Part shown: positions 37,593 through 46,394 of the stretch, in pieces
Position numbering within the stretch: position 1 is the stretch's first letter
Layout of the letters: each line of letters opens with the position of its first letter
Assembly: GCF_024609785.1 (NCBI RefSeq)
Contig: NZ_JANHJQ010000001.1
Coordinates: forward strand, 248,001-312,000
DNA from: Pseudalkalibacillus decolorationis
Lineage (GTDB): Bacteria; Bacillota; Bacilli; Bacillales; Fictibacillaceae
Length of the DNA: 64,000 nucleotides
Direction: 5' to 3'
Notes under the pieces: generated by a model
Seen by the model: only the letters and a program-made list of their open reading frames with translations
Databases searched by the model: none
What the model was told of the DNA's origin: nothing
Translations under genes and position numbers: made by a program

Positions 37593-38255
37593 TTAGTCAC
37601 TCACCGACATTCTCTTCTCAATCATGTTCACGAGCACTGTTAACAACAATACGAGTACTAAATAGTAGACCCCTACAATCAAGAGGTAAGTCATAATATC
37701 AAAATTAGCAGAACCTAGAGTAGTTGCTATATTAAACAATTCTGGCATTCCAATAAACGCTGCTAGTGATGAATCCTTCAACCCAATAATAAATTGGTTC
37801 CCTAGTGGGGGAAGCGCTCGACGAAAGGCTTGAGGGAGGATGATCCTTCTCATTGTTAATGTTCTCGTCATTCCAAGGGAACGACCTGCTTCTGATTGCC
37901 CTTTGTCCACCGACTGTATTGATCCACGGAAAATCTCTGCTATGTAGGCCCCATTATGAAAAGCAAGACCCCACGTAGCCGCCCAAAATCCAGATATATT
38001 TACAATTTCAGTAAGGCCGAAATAGAAAATAAAGATCTGCACAATTAATGGCGTTCCACGGACAATTCCAATGTAAGCATCAGCAATCAAAGATAGCGGT
38101 TTACTGCGGGATATTTTTAATAGTGCAAAGAACAGTCCAATTACAATGGCGATGAGTAGGGAGGCTGCTGTTAATTTTAGGGTTAAAAACATAGCCTCTA
38201 TGAATACATCAAAATACTGAATGAATTTATTAATAACATGGCTAAATCCAGGCAA
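37593..38255 (-). CDS. Polar amino-acid ABC transporter, permease
   Basis: Protein of about 220 residues of the HisM/GlnP type with five membrane segments. Early motifs are MFLTLKLTAASLLIA and GTPLIVQIFIFYFGL; the ATPase-coupling loop EAGRSLGMTRTLTMRRIILPQAFRRALP is typical. TTG at 38255 lies 8 nt after GGAG; a TTG three codons upstream directly abuts the ribosome site and is rejected. It is separated from the binding protein gene by a long inverted repeat. Confidence 0.92.
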   Translation of the reverse strand: MPGFSHVINKFIQYFDVFIEAMFLTLKLTAASLLIAIVIGLFFALLKISRSKPLSLIADAYIGIVRGTPLIVQIFIFYFGLTEIVNISGFWAATWGLAFHNGAYIAEIFRGSIQSVDKGQSEAGRSLGMTRTLTMRRIILPQAFRRALPPLGNQFIIGLKDSSLAAFIGMPELFNIATTLGSANFDIMTYLLIVGVYYLVLVLLLTVLVNMIEKRMSVSD

Positions 38256-38281
38256 ACGTCTCAACTCCTCTTGAATAAATT

Positions 38282-38379
38282 GGGCTGACCCAAAAGCAAG
38301 GTGTTAGACCATCCAATCTCAGTACAACATCGAAATGATGTATTGATCAGAATGTGCCCTAACCCGAATGAGTCAGCCC
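38282..38379 (-). promoter_or_regulatory. Long inverted repeat between binding protein and permease genes
   Basis: GGGCTGAC (38282-38289) pairs with GTCAGCCC (38371-38378) around a roughly 80-nt interior that itself contains ACATC/GATGT and other short stems. It could attenuate transcription or protect the 3' end of the binding-protein message so that this protein is made in excess. No strong T-run follows on the minus strand, so partial rather than full termination is suggested. Confidence 0.45.
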
Positions 38380-38412
38380 CTAACTTTTTTTGTTTGCTCA
38401 CATATTATGTTC

Positions 38413-39219
38413 TTACTTCTCTGATGTTGTAATGTCTTCTCCAATCCATTTCTTGCTGAGTTTGGCTAATGTACCGTCTTCTTTAAGCTTCTTCAAGGCT
38501 TTATTTACCGCTTTGAGTAGTTCCGGATTATCTTTTGAAATTGCAATCGCTTGTTCACTTTCTCCAAGTCGTTCTTTAGCAACAAGATCAAACCCACTCT
38601 CAATGGCTAATGCACCTGTTACAAAATCCGTGATGACTGCATCATTTTTCCCTTCACTTAATGCTTGTAATGCAACTACATCACTGTCAAACGTTTTTAT
38701 ATTATTAGTGTATTCTTTTGCCATTCTTGCATAAGTAGAGCCTTTAGAAACGGCAACCTGTTTACCTTTCAAATCCTCTGCCGTTTCAATTTCACTATCC
38801 GGACGAACGAAAATTTGTGGTCCTGAATAATAATATGGTTCAGTAAAGTCAACTTCCTCTAAACGTTTATCTGTAATCGTATGACTTGCTACCGCTGCGT
38901 CGAAACGACCACCTTTGACACCTGCAACAATACTTGCAAACTTATATTTTTCTGGTGCTGGCTCGAGTCCGAGCTCTTTTGCAATTGCATTACCTACAGC
39001 AATGTCATAACCGACCATTTTAGTTGGATCTTCAGGATCCGGGTAGCTAAACGGTTTGAATTCCCCTGAAGAAGCAAACGTGAATTTTCCATCATCAACA
39101 AGATTGTACTCTTTTTCGCTGTCACCACCAGCGTTCTCATCGTCCTCTGACCCTCCACAAGCTGCAAGCAATAGTGAGAATGCCAACAGCATTGTCATCC
39201 ATAAGCTAAGTTTCTTCAT
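38413..39219 (-). CDS. Polar amino-acid ABC transporter, substrate-binding lipoprotein
   Basis: Protein of 268 residues. Lipoprotein signal MKKLSLWMTMLLAFSLLLAAC with the lipidated Cys at about 21, then an acidic linker and a family 3 solute-binding domain (KPFSYPDPEDPTKMVGYDIAVGNAIAKELG is the typical opening; shorter hallmark DIAVGNAIAKELG). It feeds the permease and ATPase encoded downstream. GAGAGGGTC precedes the ATG. First gene of the three-gene operon. Confidence 0.93.
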   Translation of the reverse strand: MKKLSLWMTMLLAFSLLLAACGGSEDDENAGGDSEKEYNLVDDGKFTFASSGEFKPFSYPDPEDPTKMVGYDIAVGNAIAKELGLEPAPEKYKFASIVAGVKGGRFDAAVASHTITDKRLEEVDFTEPYYYSGPQIFVRPDSEIETAEDLKGKQVAVSKGSTYARMAKEYTNNIKTFDSDVVALQALSEGKNDAVITDFVTGALAIESGFDLVAKERLGESEQAIAISKDNPELLKAVNKALKKLKEDGTLAKLSKKWIGEDITTSEK

Positions 39220-39294
39220 CTCTTTTGACCCTCTCCTTATGTTTGATATTGTTTAGGATAATGCTCCTACTTATTAGTTTCGATATCAACAACA

Positions 39295-39328
39295 AAAAAC
39301 CTCCCTGTTATTTAAAACAAGGAGGTTC
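39295..39328 (-). terminator. Terminator of lonA-engB
   Basis: Minus-strand AACCTCC / GGGAGGTT arms with a T-rich loop, followed by TTTTTTG; about 40 nt after the engB stop. Confidence 0.88.
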
Positions 39329-39365
39329 GTAATTCGATAATTAGGAAAATAGTCCGGAATAGGTT

Positions 39366-39947
39366 TTAAGTTAAGCTCTCAATTGTTGACCATACTTTCT
39401 CTTTTCCAAAGGAGGTTTCCGCAGAAAAAAGAAGTATGGGGCTTTCTTTGTCAATGTTAAGGGTTTCCCTGATTATCTTTACATGTTTCTGATGTTTTCC
39501 TCTTGGCACTTTATCAGCTTTCGTTGCAACGACGATAACTGGGATTTCAAAATGAGTCAGCCAATCATACATTAACTGATCCTCTTTTGTTGGTGCATGG
39601 CGTACATCAATGAGCAAAATGACAGCTTTTAGCTGGTCCCGTTCCATTATATACGTTTCGATCATACGTCCCCAGGCATCTCTTTCCTTTTTAGACACTT
39701 TAGCAAAGCCGTATCCAGGCACATCCACAAAGAACATCTGTTCATTTAAAAGATAGAAGTTAAGCGTCTGTGTTTTCCCCGGTTTTGATGATGTGCGAGC
39801 AAGGCTCTTTCTATTTATCATTTTGTTAATAAAAGAGGATTTTCCGACGTTTGAACGACCTGCCAGTGCAACTTCAGGCTTAATGTCTCCCGGATATTGT
39901 TCTGGCTTTACCGCACTAATGATAAGTTCTGCTGTTTGGATTTTCAT
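39366..39947 (-). CDS. engB: Ribosome biogenesis GTPase EngB (YsxC/YihA)
   Basis: Protein of 193 residues. G1 [11 protein letters not shown]3 DVPGYGFA, G4 ATKADKVP, with the small-GTPase domain filling most of the protein. Needed for 50S subunit assembly. The ATG overlaps the lonA stop (ATGA), matching the lonA-ysxC pair of B. subtilis. Confidence 0.97.
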   Translation of the reverse strand: MKIQTAELIISAVKPEQYPGDIKPEVALAGRSNVGKSSFINKMINRKSLARTSSKPGKTQTLNFYLLNEQMFFVDVPGYGFAKVSKKERDAWGRMIETYIMERDQLKAVILLIDVRHAPTKEDQLMYDWLTHFEIPVIVVATKADKVPRGKHQKHVKIIRETLNIDKESPILLFSAETSFGKEKVWSTIESLT

Positions 39948-42268
39948 ACATCTTCACCTATCAATGCTTCCTTTAATACTTCATCCAGATGTGAGACTGG
40001 GATAAAGGTTAAATCACTCTTTACACTTTCTGGGATATCATCTAGATCGGATACGTTTTCTTTAGGAATAATAATCTTCTTAAGGCCTGCACGGTGCGCA
40101 CTTAATGTTTTTTCCTTAAGTCCACCTATTGGCAATACACGCCCTCGAAGAGTGATTTCACCGGTCATCCCTACTTCTTTCCTCACAGGGCGGTGCGTTA
40201 AGGCAGAGATTAATGCTGTTGCCATCGTAATACCAGCTGATGGTCCATCTTTTGGTGTAGCACCTTCAGGTACATGGATATGAATATCATTTTTCTCCAA
40301 AAATTCTGGGTCAATGTTTAATTCTTCCGCCCTGGACCGGATATAACTAAATGCAGCCTGTGCGGATTCCTTCATCACATCTCCAAGTTTTCCTGTTAGA
40401 AGTAATTTCCCCTTCCCGGGTGCAACTGACACTTCGATGGATAGGGTATCCCCGCCAACCGTTGTATACGCAAGACCGGTTGCCGTTCCAATTTGATCCT
40501 CATCCTCAGCTTGACCGTATCGGAATTTTGGCTTTCCTAACAACTCTTCCACCGTTTTGTTCGTAATAATGACTCGCTTTTTCTCACCAGAAACAATCTG
40601 CTTTGCCGCTTTTCGGCATAAGGATGCAATAACGCGTTCAAGACTTCGAACCCCAGCCTCGCGTGTGTATCTTCGAATGACTTGTAAAATAGCCTCATCT
40701 CGTATTTGGACCTTACCTTTTTCCAAACCGTGAGCTTTTGTCTGCTTCTTCACTAGATATTGCTTAGCTATATGAAGTTTTTCAATTTCTGTATACCCTG
40801 CGATTTGGATTAATTCCATACGGTCGAGTAAAGGTCCTGGAATTGTAGACATGTTATTCGCAGTTGTGACAAACATTACTTTGGATAGGTCATAGGGTTC
40901 TTCAATATAATGATCACTAAACGTATGATTCTGCTCTGGATCAAGGACTTCTAACAAAGCGGACGCTGGATCCCCTCGAAAATCATTTGACATTTTATCA
41001 ATTTCATCCAACAAAAACACTGGATTAATCGAACCCGCTTTTTTCATTCCTTGAATTAGGCGGCCAGGCATTGCCCCAACATACGTTCTACGATGACCAC
41101 GAATTTCTGCTTCATCCCTAACGCCACCAAGGGAAATACGGACAAAGTTCCTTCCAATTGTACGCGCGATCGATCTCGCCAATGACGTTTTCCCTACTCC
41201 AGGTGGTCCAACAAGACAAAGAATAGGTCCTTTTAACGAATTGGTTAACTGTTGAACAGCTAAGTATTCAAGAACTCTCTCCTTTACTTTTTCAAGTCCA
41301 TAATGATCCTCATTCAAAATGGTTTCCGCATGATGAATATCGAGATTATCTTCAGTTTCTTTTGTCCAAGGTAGGTTTAAGAGCCAGTCAATATAATTAC
41401 GAATAACGGCACTCTCAGCTGAACTCTGAGGCATCTTTTCATATCTTTCTAGTTCTTTTAACGCTGTTTTTTGAACGTTTTCCGGCATATCCGCTTCATT
41501 GATCTTTTCACGAAGAGTAGATACTTCTCCTGTTTTCCCTTCTTTATCTCCGAGCTCTTTTTGTATCGCCTTCATTTGTTCACGCAAATAGTATTCTTTT
41601 TGCGTTTTCTCCATCGACTTTTTAACTCGTTGACCAATTTTCTGTTCAAGCCCAAGTACTTCTCGCTCATTCTTTAAAATATCAATAATTTCATTCATTC
41701 TTTCTTTAATGTCCAAGGTTTCGAGTATTTTTTGCTTTTCTTTAATTTTCAAAGGCAAGTGAGAAGTGACAATATCAGCCAAACGGCCTGGTTCTTCAAT
41801 ATCTTGAACCGAAGCTAATGTTTCAGTTGTCACTTTTTTCGATAGATTTATGTATTGTTCAAACTGCTTAAGCAATGTTCGCATAAGGGCAATTTCTTCT
41901 GAATCAGGCTTCGTTCGTTCATTGATCAGCTTGATGTTCACCTCAAGGTATTTCTTTTCAAGAGTAAAACCAGTAATTTCAGCTCGTTGAATCCCTTCTA
42001 CAAGGACTCTGATTGTACCGTTCGGCAGCTTAAGCATTTGATTAACCTTTACCAACGTCCCCATGGAATATATATCTTCGTCCGTTGGTTCTTCTATGGC
42101 CACTTCTTTTTGAGTGGATAAAAAGATATGCTGGTCATCCATCATTACTTGTTCTAAAGCTTGAACTGATTTCTTCCGTCCTACGTCCAGATGAAGAACC
42201 ATACCTGGGTAAACGAGAAGTCCTCTAAGCGGTAATAACGGGATATCTCTTGACGATGTTTGAGCCAT
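39944..42268 (-). CDS. lonA: ATP-dependent protease Lon (LonA)
   Basis: Protein of 774 residues: N-terminal substrate-recognition domain (about 1-300), AAA+ domain with [11 protein letters not shown], and a C-terminal protease domain with the serine in [11 protein letters not shown] and the catalytic Lys further on. Degrades misfolded and regulatory proteins. ATG at 42268 with GGAGG 10 nt upstream is chosen; a GTG three codons earlier overlaps the ribosome site. Confidence 0.98.
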   Translation of the reverse strand: MAQTSSRDIPLLPLRGLLVYPGMVLHLDVGRKKSVQALEQVMMDDQHIFLSTQKEVAIEEPTDEDIYSMGTLVKVNQMLKLPNGTIRVLVEGIQRAEITGFTLEKKYLEVNIKLINERTKPDSEEIALMRTLLKQFEQYINLSKKVTTETLASVQDIEEPGRLADIVTSHLPLKIKEKQKILETLDIKERMNEIIDILKNEREVLGLEQKIGQRVKKSMEKTQKEYYLREQMKAIQKELGDKEGKTGEVSTLREKINEADMPENVQKTALKELERYEKMPQSSAESAVIRNYIDWLLNLPWTKETEDNLDIHHAETILNEDHYGLEKVKERVLEYLAVQQLTNSLKGPILCLVGPPGVGKTSLARSIARTIGRNFVRISLGGVRDEAEIRGHRRTYVGAMPGRLIQGMKKAGSINPVFLLDEIDKMSNDFRGDPASALLEVLDPEQNHTFSDHYIEEPYDLSKVMFVTTANNMSTIPGPLLDRMELIQIAGYTEIEKLHIAKQYLVKKQTKAHGLEKGKVQIRDEAILQVIRRYTREAGVRSLERVIASLCRKAAKQIVSGEKKRVIITNKTVEELLGKPKFRYGQAEDEDQIGTATGLAYTTVGGDTLSIEVSVAPGKGKLLLTGKLGDVMKESAQAAFSYIRSRAEELNIDPEFLEKNDIHIHVPEGATPKDGPSAGITMATALISALTHRPVRKEVGMTGEITLRGRVLPIGGLKEKTLSAHRAGLKKIIIPKENVSDLDDIPESVKSDLTFIPVSHLDEVLKEALIGEDV

Positions 42269-42326
42269 AGAAAACACACCTCCATTATTCTATTTATACT
42301 TTTTATCAATCACCTATCTAAACGTG

Positions 42327-42356
42327 GAAAAAAGGATGACTTTAAGATAGGTCATC
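42327..42356 (-). terminator. Hairpin with T-run next to repeat D
   Basis: Minus-strand GATGAC / GTCATC arms followed by CTTTTTT, between repeat D and the lonA promoter region. It could stop read-through from lonB. Confidence 0.6.
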
Positions 42357-42362
42357 TCCTGA

Positions 42363-42462
42363 TTTACACGTTAAGAAAGTATTTAAATACTTTCTATTGT
42401 ATAAGCGCAGCCAAGGCGACGCCTACGCTCAAATTTAGCACTACCCAAGTTTTTTTCTTTAT
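42363..42462 (-). repeat. Intergenic repeat, short subtype, copy D
   Basis: Reverse orientation like copy C: TTTACACGTTAAGAAAGT, inverted repeat AAGTATTTAAATACTT, TATTGTATAAGCGCAG, then a diverged GC-rich middle and AAGTTTTTTTCTTTATAAG. It lies between lonA and lonB. Confidence 0.82.
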
Positions 42463-42555
42463 AAGTATTTCATCTAATCAATTCTACCCGTAAACTATTG
42501 GTTTGTCTAATGAGAGGATGTATTATTTATATACAATAAAGTAACTAGTAAGAAG

Positions 42556-42591
42556 AAGAGCCCCGCCTCAGACAACCTTAGGCGAGGACTC
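42556..42591 (-). terminator. Terminator of lonB
   Basis: Minus-strand TCCTCGCCT / AGGCGGGGCTC arms; the stop codon of lonB lies between the arms, so the hairpin forms around the gene end. The following TTCTTCTT is only moderately T-rich. Confidence 0.65.
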
Positions 42592-44235
42592 CTGTGCAGC
42601 GATATTTTCAACACGGTCTTTATTGAACGTTTCTTTAAACAAGTACTCAAAAACCTCTTCAAGATGTTCAACGTAATGAATGGTGATACCTTCAATTTCT
42701 TTAAGAATGGATTGTTGGTTTTCCTTAGGTACAAAAACAACTTCAACACCTGATTGCTTTGCTGCAGTTATCTTTGCAAATACGCCACCTACAGGTTTTA
42801 CTCTGCCATGTATACTAATTTCGCCTGTCATGGCAACTTTGTTATCAATCTTGATTCCCTTTATAGCAGAAAAAATCGAGGTAGCGATTGCGATTCCTGC
42901 TGAAGGCCCGTCAACCGGTGCTCCTCCGGGAAAGTTGATGTGTATATCAAAGCTATTGGACGGAACACCCATACGTCTTAGCACAGTAAGCACATTTTCT
43001 ACTGAGCTTTTCGCAAGACTTTTTCTACGTACCGACTTCGATTGACTACCTATGCTTTCTTCCTCAACAATTCCAGTGATCATAATCGTTCCTTTTTCTT
43101 TTGTCGGTATTACTGTTGCTTCAATCTCAAGAAGGGCACCCGTATTCGGCCCATAGACCGCTAATCCATTAATAAGACCTACTCTCGGCTTAGTATGGAC
43201 TTTCGAATCTATGCGTGGTGTCAACTGGCTTGAATGTAAAACCCATTCAATATCATATTTTGTAAGGTGACTTCTATCCTCAGTGATCGCCAGTCCAGCA
43301 GCAATTTGTATACTGTTAACCGCTTCCCGACCATTCCTGGCATATTTTGAAAGTAGTTGAATTGCGTTTTCCTCAATTGTAAAAGAAATTTTCTCAACAG
43401 CACGTTGTGCAATCTTAGTAATATCGTTAGCTGAAAGTTCTTTAAAGAAAATCTCCAAACAACGTGAGCGAATGGCAGGTGGAATCTCATCAGGTGTACG
43501 TGTCGTTGCGCCAATTAAACGGAAATCAGCTGGCAACCCGTTTGTGAAAATATCGTGTACATGGTTTGGTATTTGTGTGTTTTCAGCACTGTAGTATGCA
43601 CTTTCTAAAAATACCTTTCGATCTTCTAACACCTTTAACAATTTGTTCATTTGAATCGGGTGCAATTCCCCAATTTCATCAATGAATAATACGCCTCCAT
43701 GAGCGTTTGTCACTGCCCCGGGTTTCGGTTGTGGAATCCCAGCTTGCCCCATTGCTCCGGCACCTTGATAAATCGGGTCGTGAACCGAACCGATTAACGG
43801 ATCTGCAATTCCTCTTTCATCAAATCTTGCTGTTGTTGCATCCAATTCAACGAAAATAGCAGTCGGTCGAAAAGGAGAACGTTTATTTTTCTTTGCTTCC
43901 TCAAGTACGATTCTTGCTGCTGCGGTTTTTCCAACACCTGGGGGTCCATAAATAATTACATGCTGCGGATTTGGGCCACACAACGCTGCTTGGAGGGCAC
44001 GTATCCCTTCAGCTTGACCTATAATTTCATCAAATCTAGACGGTCGGACTTTCTCAGCCAGTGGTTCACTTAAGGATATACTTCGCAACTTTCGAAGTTG
44101 ATCCATTTCTTTCTTTGACTCTTTATCAATCGAAACCTTTTGCGTCCGTTGGTTTCGTAATAAGTTCCAAAAATAAAGTCCAATAATAATTCCAAAAAAC
44201 AATTGAATAATCAGAGCAATACTTGTCCAGCTCAT
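42568..44235 (-). CDS. lonB: LonB-type sporulation protease
   Basis: Protein of 555 residues. It starts MSWTSIALIIQLFFGIIIG, an N-terminal membrane anchor typical of Bacillus LonB. An AAA+ domain follows ([32 protein letters not shown]), then a Lon protease domain with the Ser in GGAPVDGPSAGIA and a Lys in the following helix. ATG at 44235 has GGAGGGG upstream; ten extra codons are rejected. In B. subtilis lonB is a sigma-F gene expressed in the forespore. Confidence 0.95.
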   Translation of the reverse strand: MSWTSIALIIQLFFGIIIGLYFWNLLRNQRTQKVSIDKESKKEMDQLRKLRSISLSEPLAEKVRPSRFDEIIGQAEGIRALQAALCGPNPQHVIIYGPPGVGKTAAARIVLEEAKKNKRSPFRPTAIFVELDATTARFDERGIADPLIGSVHDPIYQGAGAMGQAGIPQPKPGAVTNAHGGVLFIDEIGELHPIQMNKLLKVLEDRKVFLESAYYSAENTQIPNHVHDIFTNGLPADFRLIGATTRTPDEIPPAIRSRCLEIFFKELSANDITKIAQRAVEKISFTIEENAIQLLSKYARNGREAVNSIQIAAGLAITEDRSHLTKYDIEWVLHSSQLTPRIDSKVHTKPRVGLINGLAVYGPNTGALLEIEATVIPTKEKGTIMITGIVEEESIGSQSKSVRRKSLAKSSVENVLTVLRRMGVPSNSFDIHINFPGGAPVDGPSAGIAIATSIFSAIKGIKIDNKVAMTGEISIHGRVKPVGGVFAKITAAKQSGVEVVFVPKENQQSILKEIEGITIHYVEHLEEVFEYLFKETFNKDRVENIAAQESSPKVV

Positions 44236-44334
44236 ATTTTCCCCTCCTGAATGTTCATTATCCACTAGTATCTCCGAGCATGAGTTGGACTAAACGTATG
44301 ATTTACTTATGATTTCATTTAGGGATAGCCTTAT

Positions 44335-44376
44335 TTACTTATACTATAAAAAGCATTTATCTTTCTTAAAGAGTAA
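44335..44376 (+). repeat. Intergenic repeat remnant, copy M
   Basis: Only the conserved end is left: TTTACTTATACTATAAAAAG, then TTTATCTTTCTTAAAGAG. It is joined directly to the A-run of the following terminator, as in complete copies. Confidence 0.6.
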
Positions 44377-44408
44377 GAAAAGACTGCCGAGATTTTCTCG
44401 ACAGCCTC
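44377..44408 (-). terminator. Terminator of the secreted repeat-protein operon
   Basis: Minus-strand GAGGCTGTCGAGA / TCTCGGCAGTC followed by TTTTCTT, about 46 nt after the stop of the acidic repeat protein. Confidence 0.85.
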
Positions 44409-44454
44409 TAATGTGCCAATTAACAGCACTTTATTACTATTTGTTTAGTACGAT

Positions 44455-46317
44455 TTACTCTTCATCAATGCTAGACATAGCTGGTGCGAATACATTGAGA
44501 TTAATAATACTGTCTAGGCTTGTATTGTCTTGGTTGTCTTGATTTTCCAACAAGGTATCCAGCATTACGTCTGCCGACAGTCCCGTATTAATTGAAGAAT
44601 TTGTACTTTCATTCTCTTCATCTTCAATGTTTGTCATTATTGTTGTCATTACATTCAAGCCAAGGTTACTTTCTAGGTTCGTATCCTCTTGATTGTCTTT
44701 ATCTTCCAATAATGCTTCAAGAGAGACACCAGCCAAAAGTCCAGTATTAAATGAAGATTCTGTGTTATCATCTTCCGATCCATCGATGGCAGCCATTACA
44801 TCTGCTCCAAGATCTGCGTCTACTGAAGAATTCGTTTCTTCTCCATCTTCTTCACTTGTCACTTCTAATGCTGCATCTGCATTTACTCCTGCATTGATGT
44901 TGGCATTGGATTCAGCGTCTTCATTGCTTTCGCCTTCAACGTTTGCATTTACATCCGCTCCAAGATCTGCGTTTACTGAAGAATTCGTTTCTTCTCCATC
45001 TTCTTCACTTGTCGCTTCTAATGCTGCATCTGCATTTACTCCTGCATTGATGTTGGCATTGGATTCAGCGTCTTCACTGCTTTCGCCTTCAACGTTTGCA
45101 TTTACATCCGTTCCAAGATCTGCATTTACTGAAGAATTCGTTTCTTCTCCATCTTCTTCACTTGTCGCTTCTAATGCTGCATCTGCATTTACTCCTGCAT
45201 TGATGTTGGCATTGGATTCAGCGTCTTCATTGCTTTCGCCTTCAACGTTTGCATTTACATCCGCTCCAAGATCTCCGTTTACTGAAGAATTCGTTTCTTC
45301 TCCATCTTCCTCACTTGTCGCTTCTAATGCTGCATCTGCATTTACTCCTGCATTGATGTTGGCATTGGATTCAGCGTCTTCATTGCTTTCGCCTTCAACG
45401 TTTGCATTTACATCCGCTCCAAGATCTGCGTTTACTGAAGAATTCGTTTCTTCTCCATCTTCTTCACTTGTCGCTTCTAATGCTGCATCTGCATTTACTC
45501 CTGCATTGATGTTGGCATTGGATTCAGCGTCTTCATTGCTTTCGCCTTCAACGTTTGCATTTACATCCGCTCCAAGATCTGCGTTTACTGAAGAATTCGT
45601 ATCTTCTCCATCTTCCTCACTTGTCGCTTCTAATGCTGCATCTGCATTTACTCCTGCATTGATGTTGGCATTGGATTCAGCGTCTTCACTGCTTTCGCCT
45701 TCAACGTTTGCATTTACATCCGTTCCAAGATCTGCATTTACTGAAGAATTCGTTTCTTCTCCATCTTCTTCACTTGTCGCTTCTAATGCTGCATCTGCAT
45801 TTACTCCTGCATTGATGTTGGCATTGGATTCAGCGTCTTCACTGCTTTCGCCTTCAACGTTTGCATTTACATCCGTTCCAAGATCTGCATTTACTGAAGA
45901 ATTCGTTTCTTCTCCATCTTCTTCACTTGTCGCTTCTAATGCTGCATCTGCATTTACATCCGCTCCAAGGTCTGCATTTACTGAAGAATTCGTTTCTTCT
46001 CCATCTTCCTCACTTGCTGCTTCTAATGCTGCATCTGCATTTACTCCTGCATTGATGTTGGCATTGGATTCAGCGTCTTCACTGCTTTCGCCTTCAACGT
46101 TTGCATTTACTCCTACGTCTGTAGATACATTTGATTCGACTTCTGAACTTTCTTCAGAATCATCGGTCAGTCCAAGAGTACTAGTGAGATTTACTGAAAT
46201 CCCGGTTTCAACTTCACTATCTGAACTTGAAGCAAATACATCGTTACTTCCAATTAATACACCAAAAGTTGCAACACCAGTTAAAGCTACCGTTTTGAAA
46301 AACTTATTTCCATTCAT
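44455..46317 (-). CDS. Secreted acidic protein with 51-residue repeats, unknown function
   Basis: Protein of 620 residues. Signal peptide MNGNKFFKTVALTGVATFGV... with likely cleavage after VFA near residue 29. Residues 70-506 are eight near-identical 51-residue repeats plus one 29-residue half repeat (motifs VNANVEGESSEDAESNANIN and VNADAALEATSEEDGEETN). Residues 507-620 form two diverged copies (MAAIDGSEDDNTES..., MTTIMTNIEDEENES). It is very acidic, without cysteine, and has no visible wall anchor, LPXTG or membrane segment at the C-terminus. Alternating small residues may suit a beta-solenoid or disordered matrix protein. It lies 77 bp downstream of another secreted protein gene, in an insert between lonB and clpX. 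I do not recognise a family. Confidence 0.85.
   Translation of the reverse strand: MNGNKFFKTVALTGVATFGVLIGSNDVFASSSDSEVETGISVNLTSTLGLTDDSEESSEVESNVSTDVGVNANVEGESSEDAESNANINAGVNADAALEAASEEDGEETNSSVNADLGADVNADAALEATSEEDGEETNSSVNADLGTDVNANVEGESSEDAESNANINAGVNADAALEATSEEDGEETNSSVNADLGTDVNANVEGESSEDAESNANINAGVNADAALEATSEEDGEDTNSSVNADLGADVNANVEGESNEDAESNANINAGVNADAALEATSEEDGEETNSSVNADLGADVNANVEGESNEDAESNANINAGVNADAALEATSEEDGEETNSSVNGDLGADVNANVEGESNEDAESNANINAGVNADAALEATSEEDGEETNSSVNADLGTDVNANVEGESSEDAESNANINAGVNADAALEATSEEDGEETNSSVNADLGADVNANVEGESNEDAESNANINAGVNADAALEVTSEEDGEETNSSVDADLGADVMAAIDGSEDDNTESSFNTGLLAGVSLEALLEDKDNQEDTNLESNLGLNVMTTIMTNIEDEENESTNSSINTGLSADVMLDTLLENQDNQDNTSLDSIINLNVFAPAMSSIDEE
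44800..46110 (-). repeat. 153-bp coding tandem repeat
   Basis: Eight full units and one partial unit of 153 bp with very few substitutions. Two linked subtypes are seen: units entered by GTD carry GESSED, those entered by GAD carry GESNED, in the order S-S-N-N-N-S-N for units two to eight. The partial unit lacks the VNANVEGES half. The low divergence indicates recent expansion or homogenisation. Confidence 0.95.
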
Positions 46318-46394
46318 TTTATAAATCGCTCCTTCTTCTTTTTAATGGTTGCTATGACTAAGTTTCATTTACTAATACGTATAAGAAGAAGCGT

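Noticed and set aside
38881-39256. Plus-strand frames opposite the ABC binding protein gene
   Set aside because: They overlap a well-supported lipoprotein gene and have random composition.
44800-46110. CRISPR-like periodic array
   Set aside because: Units are contiguous near-identical 153-bp coding repeats without spacers; no cas genes nearby.
44693-46324. Plus-strand frame of 543 residues with Ser/Ala/Phe repeats
   Set aside because: Antisense shadow of the 153-bp repeat in the acidic secreted protein gene, which has the signal peptide, ribosome site and terminator.
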